This document shows, one piece after another, positions 1 through 6,947 of a DNA stretch of 11,748 nt. Under the pieces are notes generated by a model. It did no database searches. It saw only the letters and a program-made list of their open reading frames with translations, and had not been told where the DNA came from. This stretch comes from Clostridiales bacterium (GTDB lineage Bacteria; Bacillota; Desulfitobacteriia; Desulfitobacteriales; Desulfitobacteriaceae). The position numbers and the translations under genes were made by a program. Positions within the stretch are counted from its first letter, which is position 1. Every line of letters starts with the position of its first letter. Location: contig DAHVVW010000025.1 of assembly GCA_027357125.1 (NCBI GenBank), positions 1-11,748 of the forward strand, read 5' to 3'.

Positions 1-1052
1 TCTTTTTTGTACGCCACCCCCAGGATCATGACCTTGGCATCTTTCAACGATTTGTTCTCATCGTTTAAGGCCCGAATGACCCGGTTGATTACATAGTAGG
101 AAACTTCGACGTTGATTTCCCCGGCCAGCTCAATAAAGCGGGTATGGAAATCATACTCGCGGGCTTTCCAGGTTAAATAGAAGGGATCGATGGGGATGCA
201 GTGCCCACCAACCCCCGGCCCGGGCCAGAAAGTCTGAATTCCGAAAGGCTTGGTGCCTGCAGCTTCGACGATCTCCCAAATATCCAGGCCCATGCGGTCG
301 CACAGCAGCATGAGTTCATTAACCATGGCAATATTAATGGCGCGATAAGTATTCTCAAACACTTTGGTCATTTCCGCCGCCGCCGGAGAGGAGACAGGCA
401 CAACATTGACAATGGTCTGGGTGTATAAGGTATAGGCAATCTCCAGGCAAAGAGGAGTCATGCCTCCTACCACTTTCGATGTGTTCTTAGTGGAGAAGCG
501 CTTGTTGCCAGGGTCGACCCTTTCCGGAGAGAAAGCAAGGAAAAAGTCCTGCCCCACTTTAAGTCCGGTCTCTTCCAGAATAGGCAGAATTACCTCTTCG
601 GTAGTCCCTGGATACGTCGTGCTTTCCAAGGTGATAAGCTGGCCGGGCCGCAAGTATTTGGCTATTTCCTCAGCCGAATTTTTCATGTAGGAAACATCAG
701 GATCACGAGTGATCGTTAATGGCGTCGGGACGCAGATAATAATAACATCGCACTCCGCCAAACGGGGGAAATCCGTCGTAGCGGCAAGAAAACCTTTCTG
801 CACTAGTTCCTGCAGTTCTATATCCTTAACATCGCCGATGTAGTTCTGTCCATTATTAACTTGGTCTACGCGCTTGGAATTGAGGTCAAACCCAAGCACC
901 TGAAACCCTACTTTTCCTTTTTCAACGGCTAAAGGCAGTCCGACGTAACCTAACCCGATAACTCCCACCTGTGCTTGATGGCTTTCAATCTTATGTTTGA
1001 GAGCCCTAGCCTGTGCATCTTGGTCTGTAATGACTTGTTTGACTGTCAGCAT
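1..1052 (-). CDS. Nucleotide-sugar 6-dehydrogenase (UDP-GlcNAc dehydrogenase, WbpA-like), 3' end outside window
   Basis: Likely oxidises the C6 hydroxyl of a UDP-hexose (by family resemblance UDP-N-acetylglucosamine) to the uronic acid with two NAD+, in the cytoplasm, for a surface polysaccharide or glycan. Seen: 350 complete codons from ATG 1052-1050, preceded by an AGGGGG ribosome binding site. The N-terminal Rossmann motif VIGLGYVGLPLAV has its glycines at residues 33, 35 and 38. The catalytic cysteine is Cys285 in the motif GGHCIPIDP (codon 200-198), preceded by FWPGPGVGG. The window edge cuts the gene at the start of the UDP-binding C-terminal domain (AKVMILGVAYKK). The 28-residue lead before the Rossmann strand is slightly long. 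It lies 101 bp downstream of the dehydratase gene at 1154-3004, so the two probably share a transcript and pathway. The family is certain; choosing UDP-GlcNAc over UDP-glucose or UDP-ManNAc is inference. Confidence 0.92.
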   Translation of the reverse strand, partial: MLTVKQVITDQDAQARALKHKIESHQAQVGVIGLGYVGLPLAVEKGKVGFQVLGFDLNSKRVDQVNNGQNYIGDVKDIELQELVQKGFLAATTDFPRLAECDVIIICVPTPLTITRDPDVSYMKNSAEEIAKYLRPGQLITLESTTYPGTTEEVILPILEETGLKVGQDFFLAFSPERVDPGNKRFSTKNTSKVVGGMTPLCLEIAYTLYTQTIVNVVPVSSPAAAEMTKVFENTYRAINIAMVNELMLLCDRMGLDIWEIVEAAGTKPFGIQTFWPGPGVGGHCIPIDPFYLTWKAREYDFHTRFIELAGEINVEVSYYVINRVIRALNDENKSLKDAKVMILGVAYKK

Positions 1053-1076
1053 GCAAATTTCCCCCTATATTTAGGT

Positions 1077-1154
1077 ATTCAGGAGTCAGTAGTCAGTAGT
1101 CAGAATACTACGGAAGTAGTTCTCTCATTCTGTCTCCTGTCTCCTGTCTCCTGT
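1077..1154. repeat. Intercistronic palindrome built of two heptamer arrays
   Basis: On the left are four 7-bp units (ATTCAGG, AGTCAGT, AGTCAGT, AGTCAGA; 1077-1104). On the right are four more (ATTCTGT then three CTCCTGT; 1127-1154). The arms 1080-1106 and 1127-1153 form an inverted repeat matching at 22 of 27 positions. The centre holds a small hairpin, ACTAC-GGAA-GTAGT (1107-1120). In minus-strand mRNA this would be a long imperfect stem immediately after the dehydratase stop codon (1156-1154) and about 25 nt upstream of the start-site ribosome binding site of the dehydrogenase. The last unit overlaps the stop codon by one base. No promoter or U-tract terminator was seen here. Confidence 0.85.
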
Positions 1155-3004
1155 TATTGATTGGCAACGGCTTTTGGAGCCTGCTTGCGAAAGGTCGGCA
1201 CAACTCCCTGCAAAAGCTTGACTACGTCTTCACGGCTCAAATAAGAACCACGCTGGCGTATGGTATAAATCAATTCTTCAATCTTATCTTCATTAATTGA
1301 ATTGGGTTTGGCGACAAAAATGCGCTTATGCTTAGTGGCAGTTGTTCCCTCCTCAGACGTGAGCAGTTCCTCATACAGCTTTTCACCCGGCCTGATCCCG
1401 GTAAACTTGATCTGAATATCCACCTCAGGTTCAAACCCGGAAAGCCGAATCAAATCACGCGCTAAGTCAACAATCTTTACAGGTTTGCCCATATCCAAGA
1501 TAAAAATCTCTCCGCCTTCAGCCATGGCCCCGGCCTGGATAACCAACTGAGATGCTTCGGGTATGGTCATAAAGTACCTCACCATCTCCGGGTGCGTCAC
1601 AGTGACCGGGCCGCCTTTGGCAATCTGCCTCTTAAACGTGGGGATTACGCTGCCGCGGCTTCCTAGAACATTGCCAAAGCGCACAGCCACATAGCGGGTG
1701 TCCGAATGCTTGTCCATACTCTGGATAATCATCTCTGCGACCCGTTTGGTGGCACCCATGACACTGGTGGGATTGACCGCTTTATCCGTAGAAATTAAGA
1801 CGAAGGTCTGCACTTTCACGGCATCTGCCGCTTCAGCCAAATTCTTGCTGCCTACAATATTATTTTTAAGTGCTTCTTCGGGATTGCGCTCCATCAGCGG
1901 TACATGCTTGTGCGCAGCGGCATGGAAAACCACTCCCGGCCTGTGCTTTTGAAATACAAGCTGGACTTTGTCCCTGTCTTTAATATCCAGAATTTCCGTG
2001 ACGACTTCAAGCCCCGGGTAATCAGTATGCAGTTCCTGCTCGATATCAAAGACGCTATTTTCTCCATGGCCGACCACAATGAGCTTGCTGGGGTTAAACT
2101 TCGTAACCTGGCGGCAGATTTCCGAGCCGATAGAGCCCCCGCCACCTGTTACCAGGATTGTTTCCCCGGTTAAATAGTCAGCAACCTGGTCAAGATCCAA
2201 CTCTACCGGTTCCCTCCCCAGCAAATCCTCAACCTGAATTTCGCGGATCGGGTGGGCATCCACCTGCCCACTGAGCACGTTAATAACCCCGGGCATGATT
2301 CTTAGGTCCACACCCGTTTTCTCACAGATCTGCACGATTTCACGCACCGCTTCCCCGGAAGCGGAGGGCATGGCAATAATGACTTCATCGATATTATGTC
2401 CTTTGACAATACGCGGGATGTCTTTGCGCGTGCCTAAGACCGGGATGCCCATTAACTGGAGTCTTTGCTTCTTGGCCGCGTCATCGATAAAACCAACCGG
2501 GCGACCTTCCCGGAAATTGCGGTTTTTCAATTCGCGCGCCGCCATGACTCCGGCATCGCCCGCGCCGACGATGATAACCTGCTTCTGCGACCCTGGCACA
2601 TGAGGAGTGAATACGTTTTCCTGCAGGATACGCCATATAAAACGCGAGCCCCCGATCAGGAAGACCGTGGTGAACCAGAGCAAGGCCGCCACTGAGTGTG
2701 GGATGCGGAGCGGGGCAAAAAAATAAACTACAGCTACAGTCCCGCCGGTGCCCACGGTAACAGCAAAAATGATAGACATTAATTCCCCGGTACTGGCATA
2801 CTGCCACAGCCGGTTATAGAGACCAAAAACATAGAAAACCGCCAGGTACAAGAGAGTGGCGGCCCATGCTGTATGATAATAAATCAAAAAGTCCTGTGAC
2901 GATATGTTTCCTTCAAAACGAATGTAAAAGCTGCCAAATGCCGCCAAGTTGACAAGCAAGGCATCAACTAGCATAAGCAAGAGCGTGCGTTTACGTAATA
3001 GCAT
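1154..3004 (-). CDS. Membrane nucleotide-sugar 4,6-dehydratase, PglF/FlaA1/CapD type
   Basis: Probably converts UDP-GlcNAc to the 4-keto-6-deoxy sugar at the inner face of the membrane, the first step towards diamino or deoxy sugars of glycans or glycoproteins. The 616 residues are typical of the long form. Residues about 7-27, 45-62, 78-97 and 105-121 are hydrophobic membrane segments. A first Rossmann domain follows (VIIVGAGDAGV, from 143), then the catalytic SDR domain (VTGGGGSIGSEI, 285-296). The active site reads STDKAVNPTSVMGATK: Thr406, Asp407, Lys408, with Met416 where classical SDR enzymes have Tyr, and Lys420. A Met at this place is the published hallmark of the PglF-type long dehydratases. 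The start ATG is preceded by GAGGAAGGGA about 10 nt away. The next gene downstream is the nucleotide-sugar dehydrogenase. The exact sugar product cannot be read from the sequence. Confidence 0.93.
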   Translation of the reverse strand: MLLRKRTLLLMLVDALLVNLAAFGSFYIRFEGNISSQDFLIYYHTAWAATLLYLAVFYVFGLYNRLWQYASTGELMSIIFAVTVGTGGTVAVVYFFAPLRIPHSVAALLWFTTVFLIGGSRFIWRILQENVFTPHVPGSQKQVIIVGAGDAGVMAARELKNRNFREGRPVGFIDDAAKKQRLQLMGIPVLGTRKDIPRIVKGHNIDEVIIAMPSASGEAVREIVQICEKTGVDLRIMPGVINVLSGQVDAHPIREIQVEDLLGREPVELDLDQVADYLTGETILVTGGGGSIGSEICRQVTKFNPSKLIVVGHGENSVFDIEQELHTDYPGLEVVTEILDIKDRDKVQLVFQKHRPGVVFHAAAHKHVPLMERNPEEALKNNIVGSKNLAEAADAVKVQTFVLISTDKAVNPTSVMGATKRVAEMIIQSMDKHSDTRYVAVRFGNVLGSRGSVIPTFKRQIAKGGPVTVTHPEMVRYFMTIPEASQLVIQAGAMAEGGEIFILDMGKPVKIVDLARDLIRLSGFEPEVDIQIKFTGIRPGEKLYEELLTSEEGTTATKHKRIFVAKPNSINEDKIEELIYTIRQRGSYLSREDVVKLLQGVVPTFRKQAPKAVANQ

Positions 3005-3164
3005 TGGGCAAAGTCCCTTCCTCGCTTTTCCTCAGGTTTCGTTACCGTTCATCAGTTTACTACAGTTTTTGCAGTTTTACAACTATACATACATGACATA
3101 TACATTGCATCCCTTGCCTTACACGCTTTTGCCTGCACATGCAGTGCCTGCATTGCCTAAGGTG
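3005..3164. other. Gene-free spacer between wall protein and dehydratase genes
   Basis: This 160-bp spacer contains the perfect hairpin ATGCAG-TGC-CTGCAT (3139-3153), about 12 bases past the wall-protein stop codon on the minus strand. No U-tract follows it, so it is at best a weak or factor-dependent terminator. The TTGCCT/GTGCCT motif recurs irregularly between 3113 and 3160. A weak minus-strand promoter-like pair (TTGTAA, 17 bp, TAAACT) lies in the AT-rich part near 3050-3083, upstream of the dehydratase ribosome binding site. None of this is strong enough to call separately. Confidence 0.4.
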
Positions 3165-4907
3165 CTAGCTCTGGGGCTCCCATGCTCTATTTCCTAAAGA
3201 AGAAAGTTCCTGTTCGCGGTCTGTGGAGATTGCACCTTCCCCGCCAAAGATATACGCTGAATTTGCTCCCTGCAGTTTTTGAGACAACAGCGCGCTCAGA
3301 CTGGGATACTGCGTTAGAGATATGCGGGGAATCAGTATTAAAGATGAATTTTGATGTACTGAGAAAGCTGCTCCTGAGAGCGCATCAGGGTAGTCCTCCC
3401 CGGTAGCGAAGGTTAGCTTGTTGGTTTCAACTTTGAAAAACTCAGCCACTTTGGCCATGGTTTCATAGCGGTCAGCGCCCCCCAGCCGGATCATCGAGCC
3501 AACGGGCAGCCTCAGGGACTCTTGGGCCAGAGTGTATACTTTTTCCGAAACCACGCTCTCCCCGCCAATTAGATAAATAGTCGTAGGGCTAAGCTTCTGC
3601 AAAGCCTCGAGCGTGGCTTGGGGCAATTCAGATTTGCCGACGAGAAGCACCGGCATTTTTTCCCTGCCGGCTATGGCAGCAATGCTCAGGGCGTCGGGGA
3701 AGTTTTCCCCAGTCGTTAAAACGACTGATCTTGCAGGAGACTTCAGCGCCTTGCTTATGGCGGCAGCCGTCCCGTAACGGTCCGTTCCTGTAAGGCGTAC
3801 TTGCCGGTCTTGACCCCAACCCATCGTTTCCAGTTGTGAACTTATTTTCGGGGAAAGAGCACCTTCTCCTCCCAGTAGGTACACTTTTTGCGGACTGAGG
3901 GTCTGCAAGGCATTTGCAACACGCTTATCTAAAATACCGGATGAAGTCAAGAGCACCGGAGCATCAAGTTCTGCTGCCAGTGGCACCCCGGCCAGCGCAT
4001 CCGGGAAGTCATCCGCCCGCGCCAGGACAACAAAACTTGCCCCCTGGGGCCAACCTGTTAAAGCCTGACTGACAGCAGTGTCAATGCGGTCACTGCCTGC
4101 AAAACGCTTAACCTGAACAGCCTGGGCAGCCTGGGCGAGATCTCCCACGTGCACGGGCTGCGGTGTGTCCCAGCTTACTGAAGCAGAAGGAACCCCTTGC
4201 GGCGGCAGCAACGCGGAGTCAATCTTCGTGATCTCAACCGCCTTAATAAATCTCGACAAGAAATCCTGCGGCTGGGCAGCTAAAGCCCAGACTTTATCCT
4301 GGTAAGCCTGAACAACCGGCGAAGAACCGGAGCCGGACGGTAGATTAGTTCCCGGTAGTGTACCGCTTCCCACCGGCAGGCTGGTTCCTGATGCGGCAGC
4401 AGAAACAGCTAAGACTCGCGGGTTGTTCTTCTCCGACCAGCTGTTATACGCCCACACCGCGAAATACCAATTTTCCAGCTTATTGCGGTCCCCGTCCCCT
4501 ATCTTGGGCACCATGTTCCATTTCTCGTTAAGGAGATCCGCGCCTTTGGCAATGTTGAAATCAAGGTCATCCTTTAAGCGTTGGATTGTTAAGGTGTCTG
4601 CATCATTATAAGTCGCAACCTGCATGATTCCGATTGCCGGATGCGGGTCTGAGCCTCCTAAGACTACCTTGCCTTCGCTGGTCCACTGTTTCCAACTGCT
4701 TTCTTTGAAGGCAATTGCTTTCAGAATTACACTCGGGATATTTTTTTGCCGGGCAATTTCTTCCAGCTTTTGATTGATGACCTCGAACGGGGGATTTTGT
4801 TTGAGGGACTCTTCTCCGAACGCCCGAGTCACAAAAGGGCGCATACCGCTCATGAATAACATAAGAATAAGCGTGAATACCGCGCCCAATCTTCCCCGTC
4901 TTAGCAT
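3165..4907 (-). CDS. Secreted lytic-transglycosylase-like protein with three CWB2 wall-binding repeats
   Basis: Probably cleaves peptidoglycan glycan strands outside the cell while held in the wall. Start chosen at ATG 4907-4905 because GGAGG (4919-4915) lies 7 nt upstream. This gives 580 residues. Residues 1 to about 31 are a signal peptide: basic MLRRGR followed by a hydrophobic stretch. An SLT-type lysozyme-fold domain spans about 40-160: KESSW with putative catalytic Glu69, AIGIMQV (about 91-97) and WAYNSW (about 152-157). A Gly/Ser/Pro-rich segment at about 170-197 interrupts it before AYQDKVWAL. Three cell-wall-binding type 2 repeats follow at about 268-360, 371-457 and 474-570. They open with RFAGSDR, RLTGTDR and RLGGADR, contain FPDAL, FPDAL and YPDAL, and carry LLGGEGA, LIGGESV and IFGGEGA. 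CWB2 repeats bind anionic secondary wall polymers in Clostridia. Hydrolase versus lytic transglycosylase chemistry is inferred from the fold only. Confidence 0.9.
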   Translation of the reverse strand: MLRRGRLGAVFTLILMLFMSGMRPFVTRAFGEESLKQNPPFEVINQKLEEIARQKNIPSVILKAIAFKESSWKQWTSEGKVVLGGSDPHPAIGIMQVATYNDADTLTIQRLKDDLDFNIAKGADLLNEKWNMVPKIGDGDRNKLENWYFAVWAYNSWSEKNNPRVLAVSAAASGTSLPVGSGTLPGTNLPSGSGSSPVVQAYQDKVWALAAQPQDFLSRFIKAVEITKIDSALLPPQGVPSASVSWDTPQPVHVGDLAQAAQAVQVKRFAGSDRIDTAVSQALTGWPQGASFVVLARADDFPDALAGVPLAAELDAPVLLTSSGILDKRVANALQTLSPQKVYLLGGEGALSPKISSQLETMGWGQDRQVRLTGTDRYGTAAAISKALKSPARSVVLTTGENFPDALSIAAIAGREKMPVLLVGKSELPQATLEALQKLSPTTIYLIGGESVVSEKVYTLAQESLRLPVGSMIRLGGADRYETMAKVAEFFKVETNKLTFATGEDYPDALSGAAFSVHQNSSLILIPRISLTQYPSLSALLSQKLQGANSAYIFGGEGAISTDREQELSSLGNRAWEPQS

Positions 4908-5036
4908 AAGGCATCCTCCAAACCAGATTTGTAAGATGTCTGAAACCGGCACTAAAACAAATTAGCTATATAAATATTTCAACAGATAGCCGTCTATTTC
5001 CTGCTTTTTCGAGCATAAAAAAGCGCTCGGCCTCCC

Positions 5037-5110
5037 TCTGCGCGCGCCTTGTGAGACAGGGACGGAGACAAGGGGGGACAAGAGACGAGACAAGGGGACG
5101 GTTCTTGTCT
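5037..5110. repeat. GAGACAAGG-rich segment with REP-like hairpin
   Basis: A purine-rich stretch repeats GAGACA-(A)GG three times (near 5053, 5065 and 5087). It ends in a perfect 7-bp hairpin, AGACAAG (5088-5094) with CTTGTCT (5104-5110), whose 9-nt loop is GGGACGGTT. From general knowledge, GGGACGGTT..CTTGTC-type hairpins recur between genes in many Clostridia and resemble REP elements served by IS200-like (RAYT) transposases. No transposase gene is present in the window. Assignment to a dispersed family is inference. Confidence 0.55.
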
Positions 5111-5153
5111 ACCTGACACCCTGAAGAAGTGCTTTCTAAAGTAAAGAAAACTT

Positions 5154-5218
5154 GGCTTGCGCCCGTTAGTCCGTGAAGGACTAACGCACTTGTTAGCCTT
5201 TAGGCGCAGGCGGAAGCC
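5154..5218. repeat. Nested stem-loop element, possible dispersed repeat or structured RNA
   Basis: An inner perfect 9-bp hairpin, CGTTAGTCC (5164-5172) with GGACTAACG (5178-5186), has the loop GTGAA. It is enclosed by an outer helix: TGCGCC (5158-5163) pairs with GGCGCA (5203-5208), and GGCT (5154-5157) pairs with AGCC (5215-5218) across a bulge on the 3' side. The 8-mer GCACTTGT occurs just after the inner hairpin (5186-5193) and again at 5225-5232. There is no coding potential, promoter or U-tract at its ends, so whether it is transcribed, and from which strand, is unknown. It does not match an RNA family I recognise. Confidence 0.5.
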
Positions 5219-5265
5219 TTAGTTGCACTTGTGCCCGCCGAAAACTTATACTTTCTGAATGGTAT

Positions 5266-5311
5266 AAAAAAAGCCGCAGACACCGACCTTTAGCCAGTAG
5301 TTTGCGGCTTT
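5266..5311 (-). terminator. Intrinsic terminator after the 36-codon ORF
   Basis: The stem AAAGCCGCA (5270-5278) pairs perfectly with TGCGGCTTT (5303-5311). Read on the minus strand, the GC stem is followed at once by seven Ts (complement of 5272-5266), the classic Rho-independent layout. It lies 12 bp beyond the stop codon of the small ORF at 5324-5434. The hairpin after lysA is similar in sequence. Confidence 0.85.
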
Positions 5312-5323
5312 GAGTTTATTGAT

Positions 5324-5434
5324 TCAACTCGGCTTCCGGGAATAAGCCGCTATCTTAGCCTCCACATGCCTGAGCCACCTGACATCCGCTTCCGCGTGAA
5401 ACAAAGCGGCATCCATAAGCAAGTCTGTCATCAT
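5324..5434 (-). CDS. Possible small gene or 3' remnant of a gene, 36 codons, unrecognised
   Basis: Not recognised. It reads from tandem ATG codons (5434-5429) to TGA (5326-5324). The frame also stays open 13 codons upstream of the first ATG. The predicted peptide begins MMTDLLMDAALFHAE and continues with VRWLRHVEAKIAAYSRK: a helix-forming, charged, protein-like composition. No good ribosome binding site precedes the ATGs, so this could equally be the surviving C-terminal end of a lost gene. Context supports transcription past this point: a strong intrinsic terminator (5311-5266) follows by 12 bp, although the lysA terminator lies just upstream. The two short inverted repeats inside it (CGGCTT/AAGCCG, CCGCTT/AAGCGG) may alternatively indicate a structured RNA. 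Confidence 0.35.
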   Translation of the reverse strand: MMTDLLMDAALFHAEADVRWLRHVEAKIAAYSRKPS

Positions 5435-5477
5435 ATTTTCTGGGGTAATGCCATTCTTGGGCTGACGTCAAAGAAAT

Positions 5478-5517
5478 AACCGCAGCCACCAACTTTGTTA
5501 AGCTGGTAGCTGCGGTT
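5478..5517 (-). terminator. lysA: lysA terminator hairpin
   Basis: AACCGCAGC (5478-5486) pairs with GCTGCGGTT (5509-5517), and inside it ACCA (5488-5491) pairs with TGGT (5504-5507) across one mismatch. It starts about 20 bp past the lysA stop codon. On the minus strand it is followed by the T-rich run ATTTCTTTG, a moderate U-tract. On the plus strand it is followed by TTTT. It resembles the hairpin at 5266-5311 along most of its length. Confidence 0.75.
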
Positions 5518-5537
5518 TTAAGTTAATTCCAAAATGT

Positions 5538-6797
5538 TTACTTCTCCAGCCGTGAAAAATCCAGGGTAGCGAACAAATCCTCGATGGTTTCCGCGCGACG
5601 GATCAGTTCCACGCTTCCGTCCTCTTTGAGCAGGAGTTCAGCTGAGCGCAGTTTGCCGTTGTAGTTGAAGCCCATGGCGTGACCATGTGCGCCGGTGTCG
5701 TGCATAACCACTATATCTCCGATGTCGATGCGCGGGAGCGGTCGGTCGACTGCAAATTTATCGTTGTTTTCGCACAGGCCTCCTGTGACATCATAGATGT
5801 GGTCAAGGGGTTCGTTTTCTTTACCGACAACTGTGATATGGTGATAAGCTCCGTAGATACCGGGACGCATTAAATTGGCCATACTGGCATCCAGACCCAC
5901 ATAATTTTTATAGATATCCTTCTTATGCATAACTGTAGCTACCAGGTATCCGTACGGTCCGGTAATCATACGCCCGCTCTCCATTGTAATCTTTAAGGGA
6001 TGGAGTCCGCCCGGCACGATTTTGCTCTCGTATGCTTCCTTAATTCCCCGGCCCACATACTCAATGTCAACAGGCTCCTGCTCCGGGCGGTAGGGAATTC
6101 CGATTCCCCCGCCCAGATTGATAAGCTCAATTCTGATTCCTAAGGTCTGATAAATCTCGACCGCGAGGTCAAACATCATATTCGCAGTCTCGATAAAGTA
6201 GTTGGGGTCAAGTTCGTTGGAAATGACCATCGTGTGCAGCCCAAAGCGCTGTGCCCCTTTGGCTTGGGCCGCTTTATAACCTTCAAAAAGCTGTTCTTTT
6301 GTAAGACCGTACTTAGCCTCCTCGGGCTTGCCAATAATGTCATTGCCCCCGGCGCGTAAAGATCCGGGGTTATAGCGGAAAGAAATGATCTCAGGGATGC
6401 CGGTGTGCTTTTCCAAGTAATCTATATGGGTGATGTCATCTAGGTTGATAATCGCACCAAGCTCCCGCGCTTTTTGATACTCATCAGCAGGAGTATCGTT
6501 AGACGTAAACATGATATTCTCATCCAGGATGTGCACTTTTTCGGCCAGGATCAGTTCCGCCAACGAACTGCAATCAGCCCCGAATCCTTCCTCGCGCAAG
6601 ATATTTAAGATATAGGGATTCGGTGTTGCTTTGACCGCAAAATACTCCTTATATTCCGGTGCCCAGGTAAAAGCCGCTACGAGCTTGCGGGCGTTTTCCC
6701 GGATGGCTTTTTCATCATAAATGTGAAAGGGAGTCCCGTACTCCGCTACCATCTCTTCTAACTGTTCTTTGCTAAACGGCAATGTTTTCTGTGCCAC
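5538..6797 (-). CDS. lysA: Diaminopimelate decarboxylase
   Basis: Decarboxylates meso-2,6-diaminopimelate to L-lysine with pyridoxal phosphate, the last step of lysine synthesis, in the cytoplasm. Start chosen at GTG 6797-6795, because GGAGG (6810-6806) lies 8 nt upstream; the TTG five codons earlier would overlap that site. This gives 419 residues, typical length. Seen: the fold type III barrel motif YFAVKATPNPY with the Schiff-base lysine Lys56; the glycine loop LGGGIGIPY (about 228-236) for the PLP phosphate; ESGRM (about 273-277) where most LysA have EPGR; the C-terminal barrel motif GLCENNDKF with Cys342, corresponding to the usual CESGD; and HDTGAHGHAMGF. CENND and ESGR mark a divergent clade, and a related D-amino-acid or ornithine decarboxylase is the main alternative. 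A lysine riboswitch directly upstream strongly supports the lysine role. Confidence 0.9.
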   Translation of the reverse strand: MAQKTLPFSKEQLEEMVAEYGTPFHIYDEKAIRENARKLVAAFTWAPEYKEYFAVKATPNPYILNILREEGFGADCSSLAELILAEKVHILDENIMFTSNDTPADEYQKARELGAIINLDDITHIDYLEKHTGIPEIISFRYNPGSLRAGGNDIIGKPEEAKYGLTKEQLFEGYKAAQAKGAQRFGLHTMVISNELDPNYFIETANMMFDLAVEIYQTLGIRIELINLGGGIGIPYRPEQEPVDIEYVGRGIKEAYESKIVPGGLHPLKITMESGRMITGPYGYLVATVMHKKDIYKNYVGLDASMANLMRPGIYGAYHHITVVGKENEPLDHIYDVTGGLCENNDKFAVDRPLPRIDIGDIVVMHDTGAHGHAMGFNYNGKLRSAELLLKEDGSVELIRRAETIEDLFATLDFSRLEK

Positions 6798-6883
6798 TTC
6801 TTGCTCCTCCAACCTTTTCTCAATTATTACTACGTTGATTACAATACCTGTACCAATCAGTGCTCAATGGGACACAAACTTAA

Positions 6884-6912
6884 AAGCGGTTCCGAACTAC
6901 TCGCAACCGCTT
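6884..6912 (-). terminator. Riboswitch-controlled terminator in the lysA leader
   Basis: AAGCGGTT (6884-6891) pairs perfectly with AACCGCTT (6905-6912) around a 13-nt loop. On the minus strand the stem runs into TTTTAAGTTTG. It lies 35 bp downstream of the aptamer's closing strand and about 86 nt before the lysA start, the place expected for a transcription-attenuating expression platform. I could not define the competing antiterminator by eye. Confidence 0.8.
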
Positions 6913-6947
6913 AAAGGCAAAGCCAAACCAGACCTACCCTAACAATG

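Noticed and set aside
1077..1154. CRISPR-like array
   Set aside because: Units are 7 bp with no spacers; this is a tandem/palindromic repeat, not CRISPR.
4908..4952. Earlier GTG start (4952) for the wall protein, adding 15 residues
   Set aside because: No ribosome binding site precedes it. GGAGG sits 7 nt before the ATG at 4907, and the signal peptide begins naturally there.
4955..4990. Promoter for the wall-protein gene (TTGAAA or TAGACG with AT-rich -10 candidates)
   Set aside because: The region is AT-rich and suitable, but no -35/-10 pair with both good matches and correct spacing stands out.
5010..5030. CGAGC...GCTCG hairpin with A/T-rich loop upstream of the wall-protein gene
   Set aside because: The stem is only 5 bp and the T-run sits on the wrong side for a terminator; likely chance.
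6798..6812. TTG start (6812) for lysA
   Set aside because: The codons TTG GAG GAG overlap the ribosome binding site itself; GTG at 6797 has ideal spacing.
6838..6867. Promoter-like TTGAGC-18-TGTAAT on the minus strand between the riboswitch terminator and lysA
   Set aside because: Plausible by itself, but the far better TTGACA/GATAAT promoter drives the riboswitch leader, and a constitutive promoter here would bypass lysine control. It would need start-site mapping to be called.
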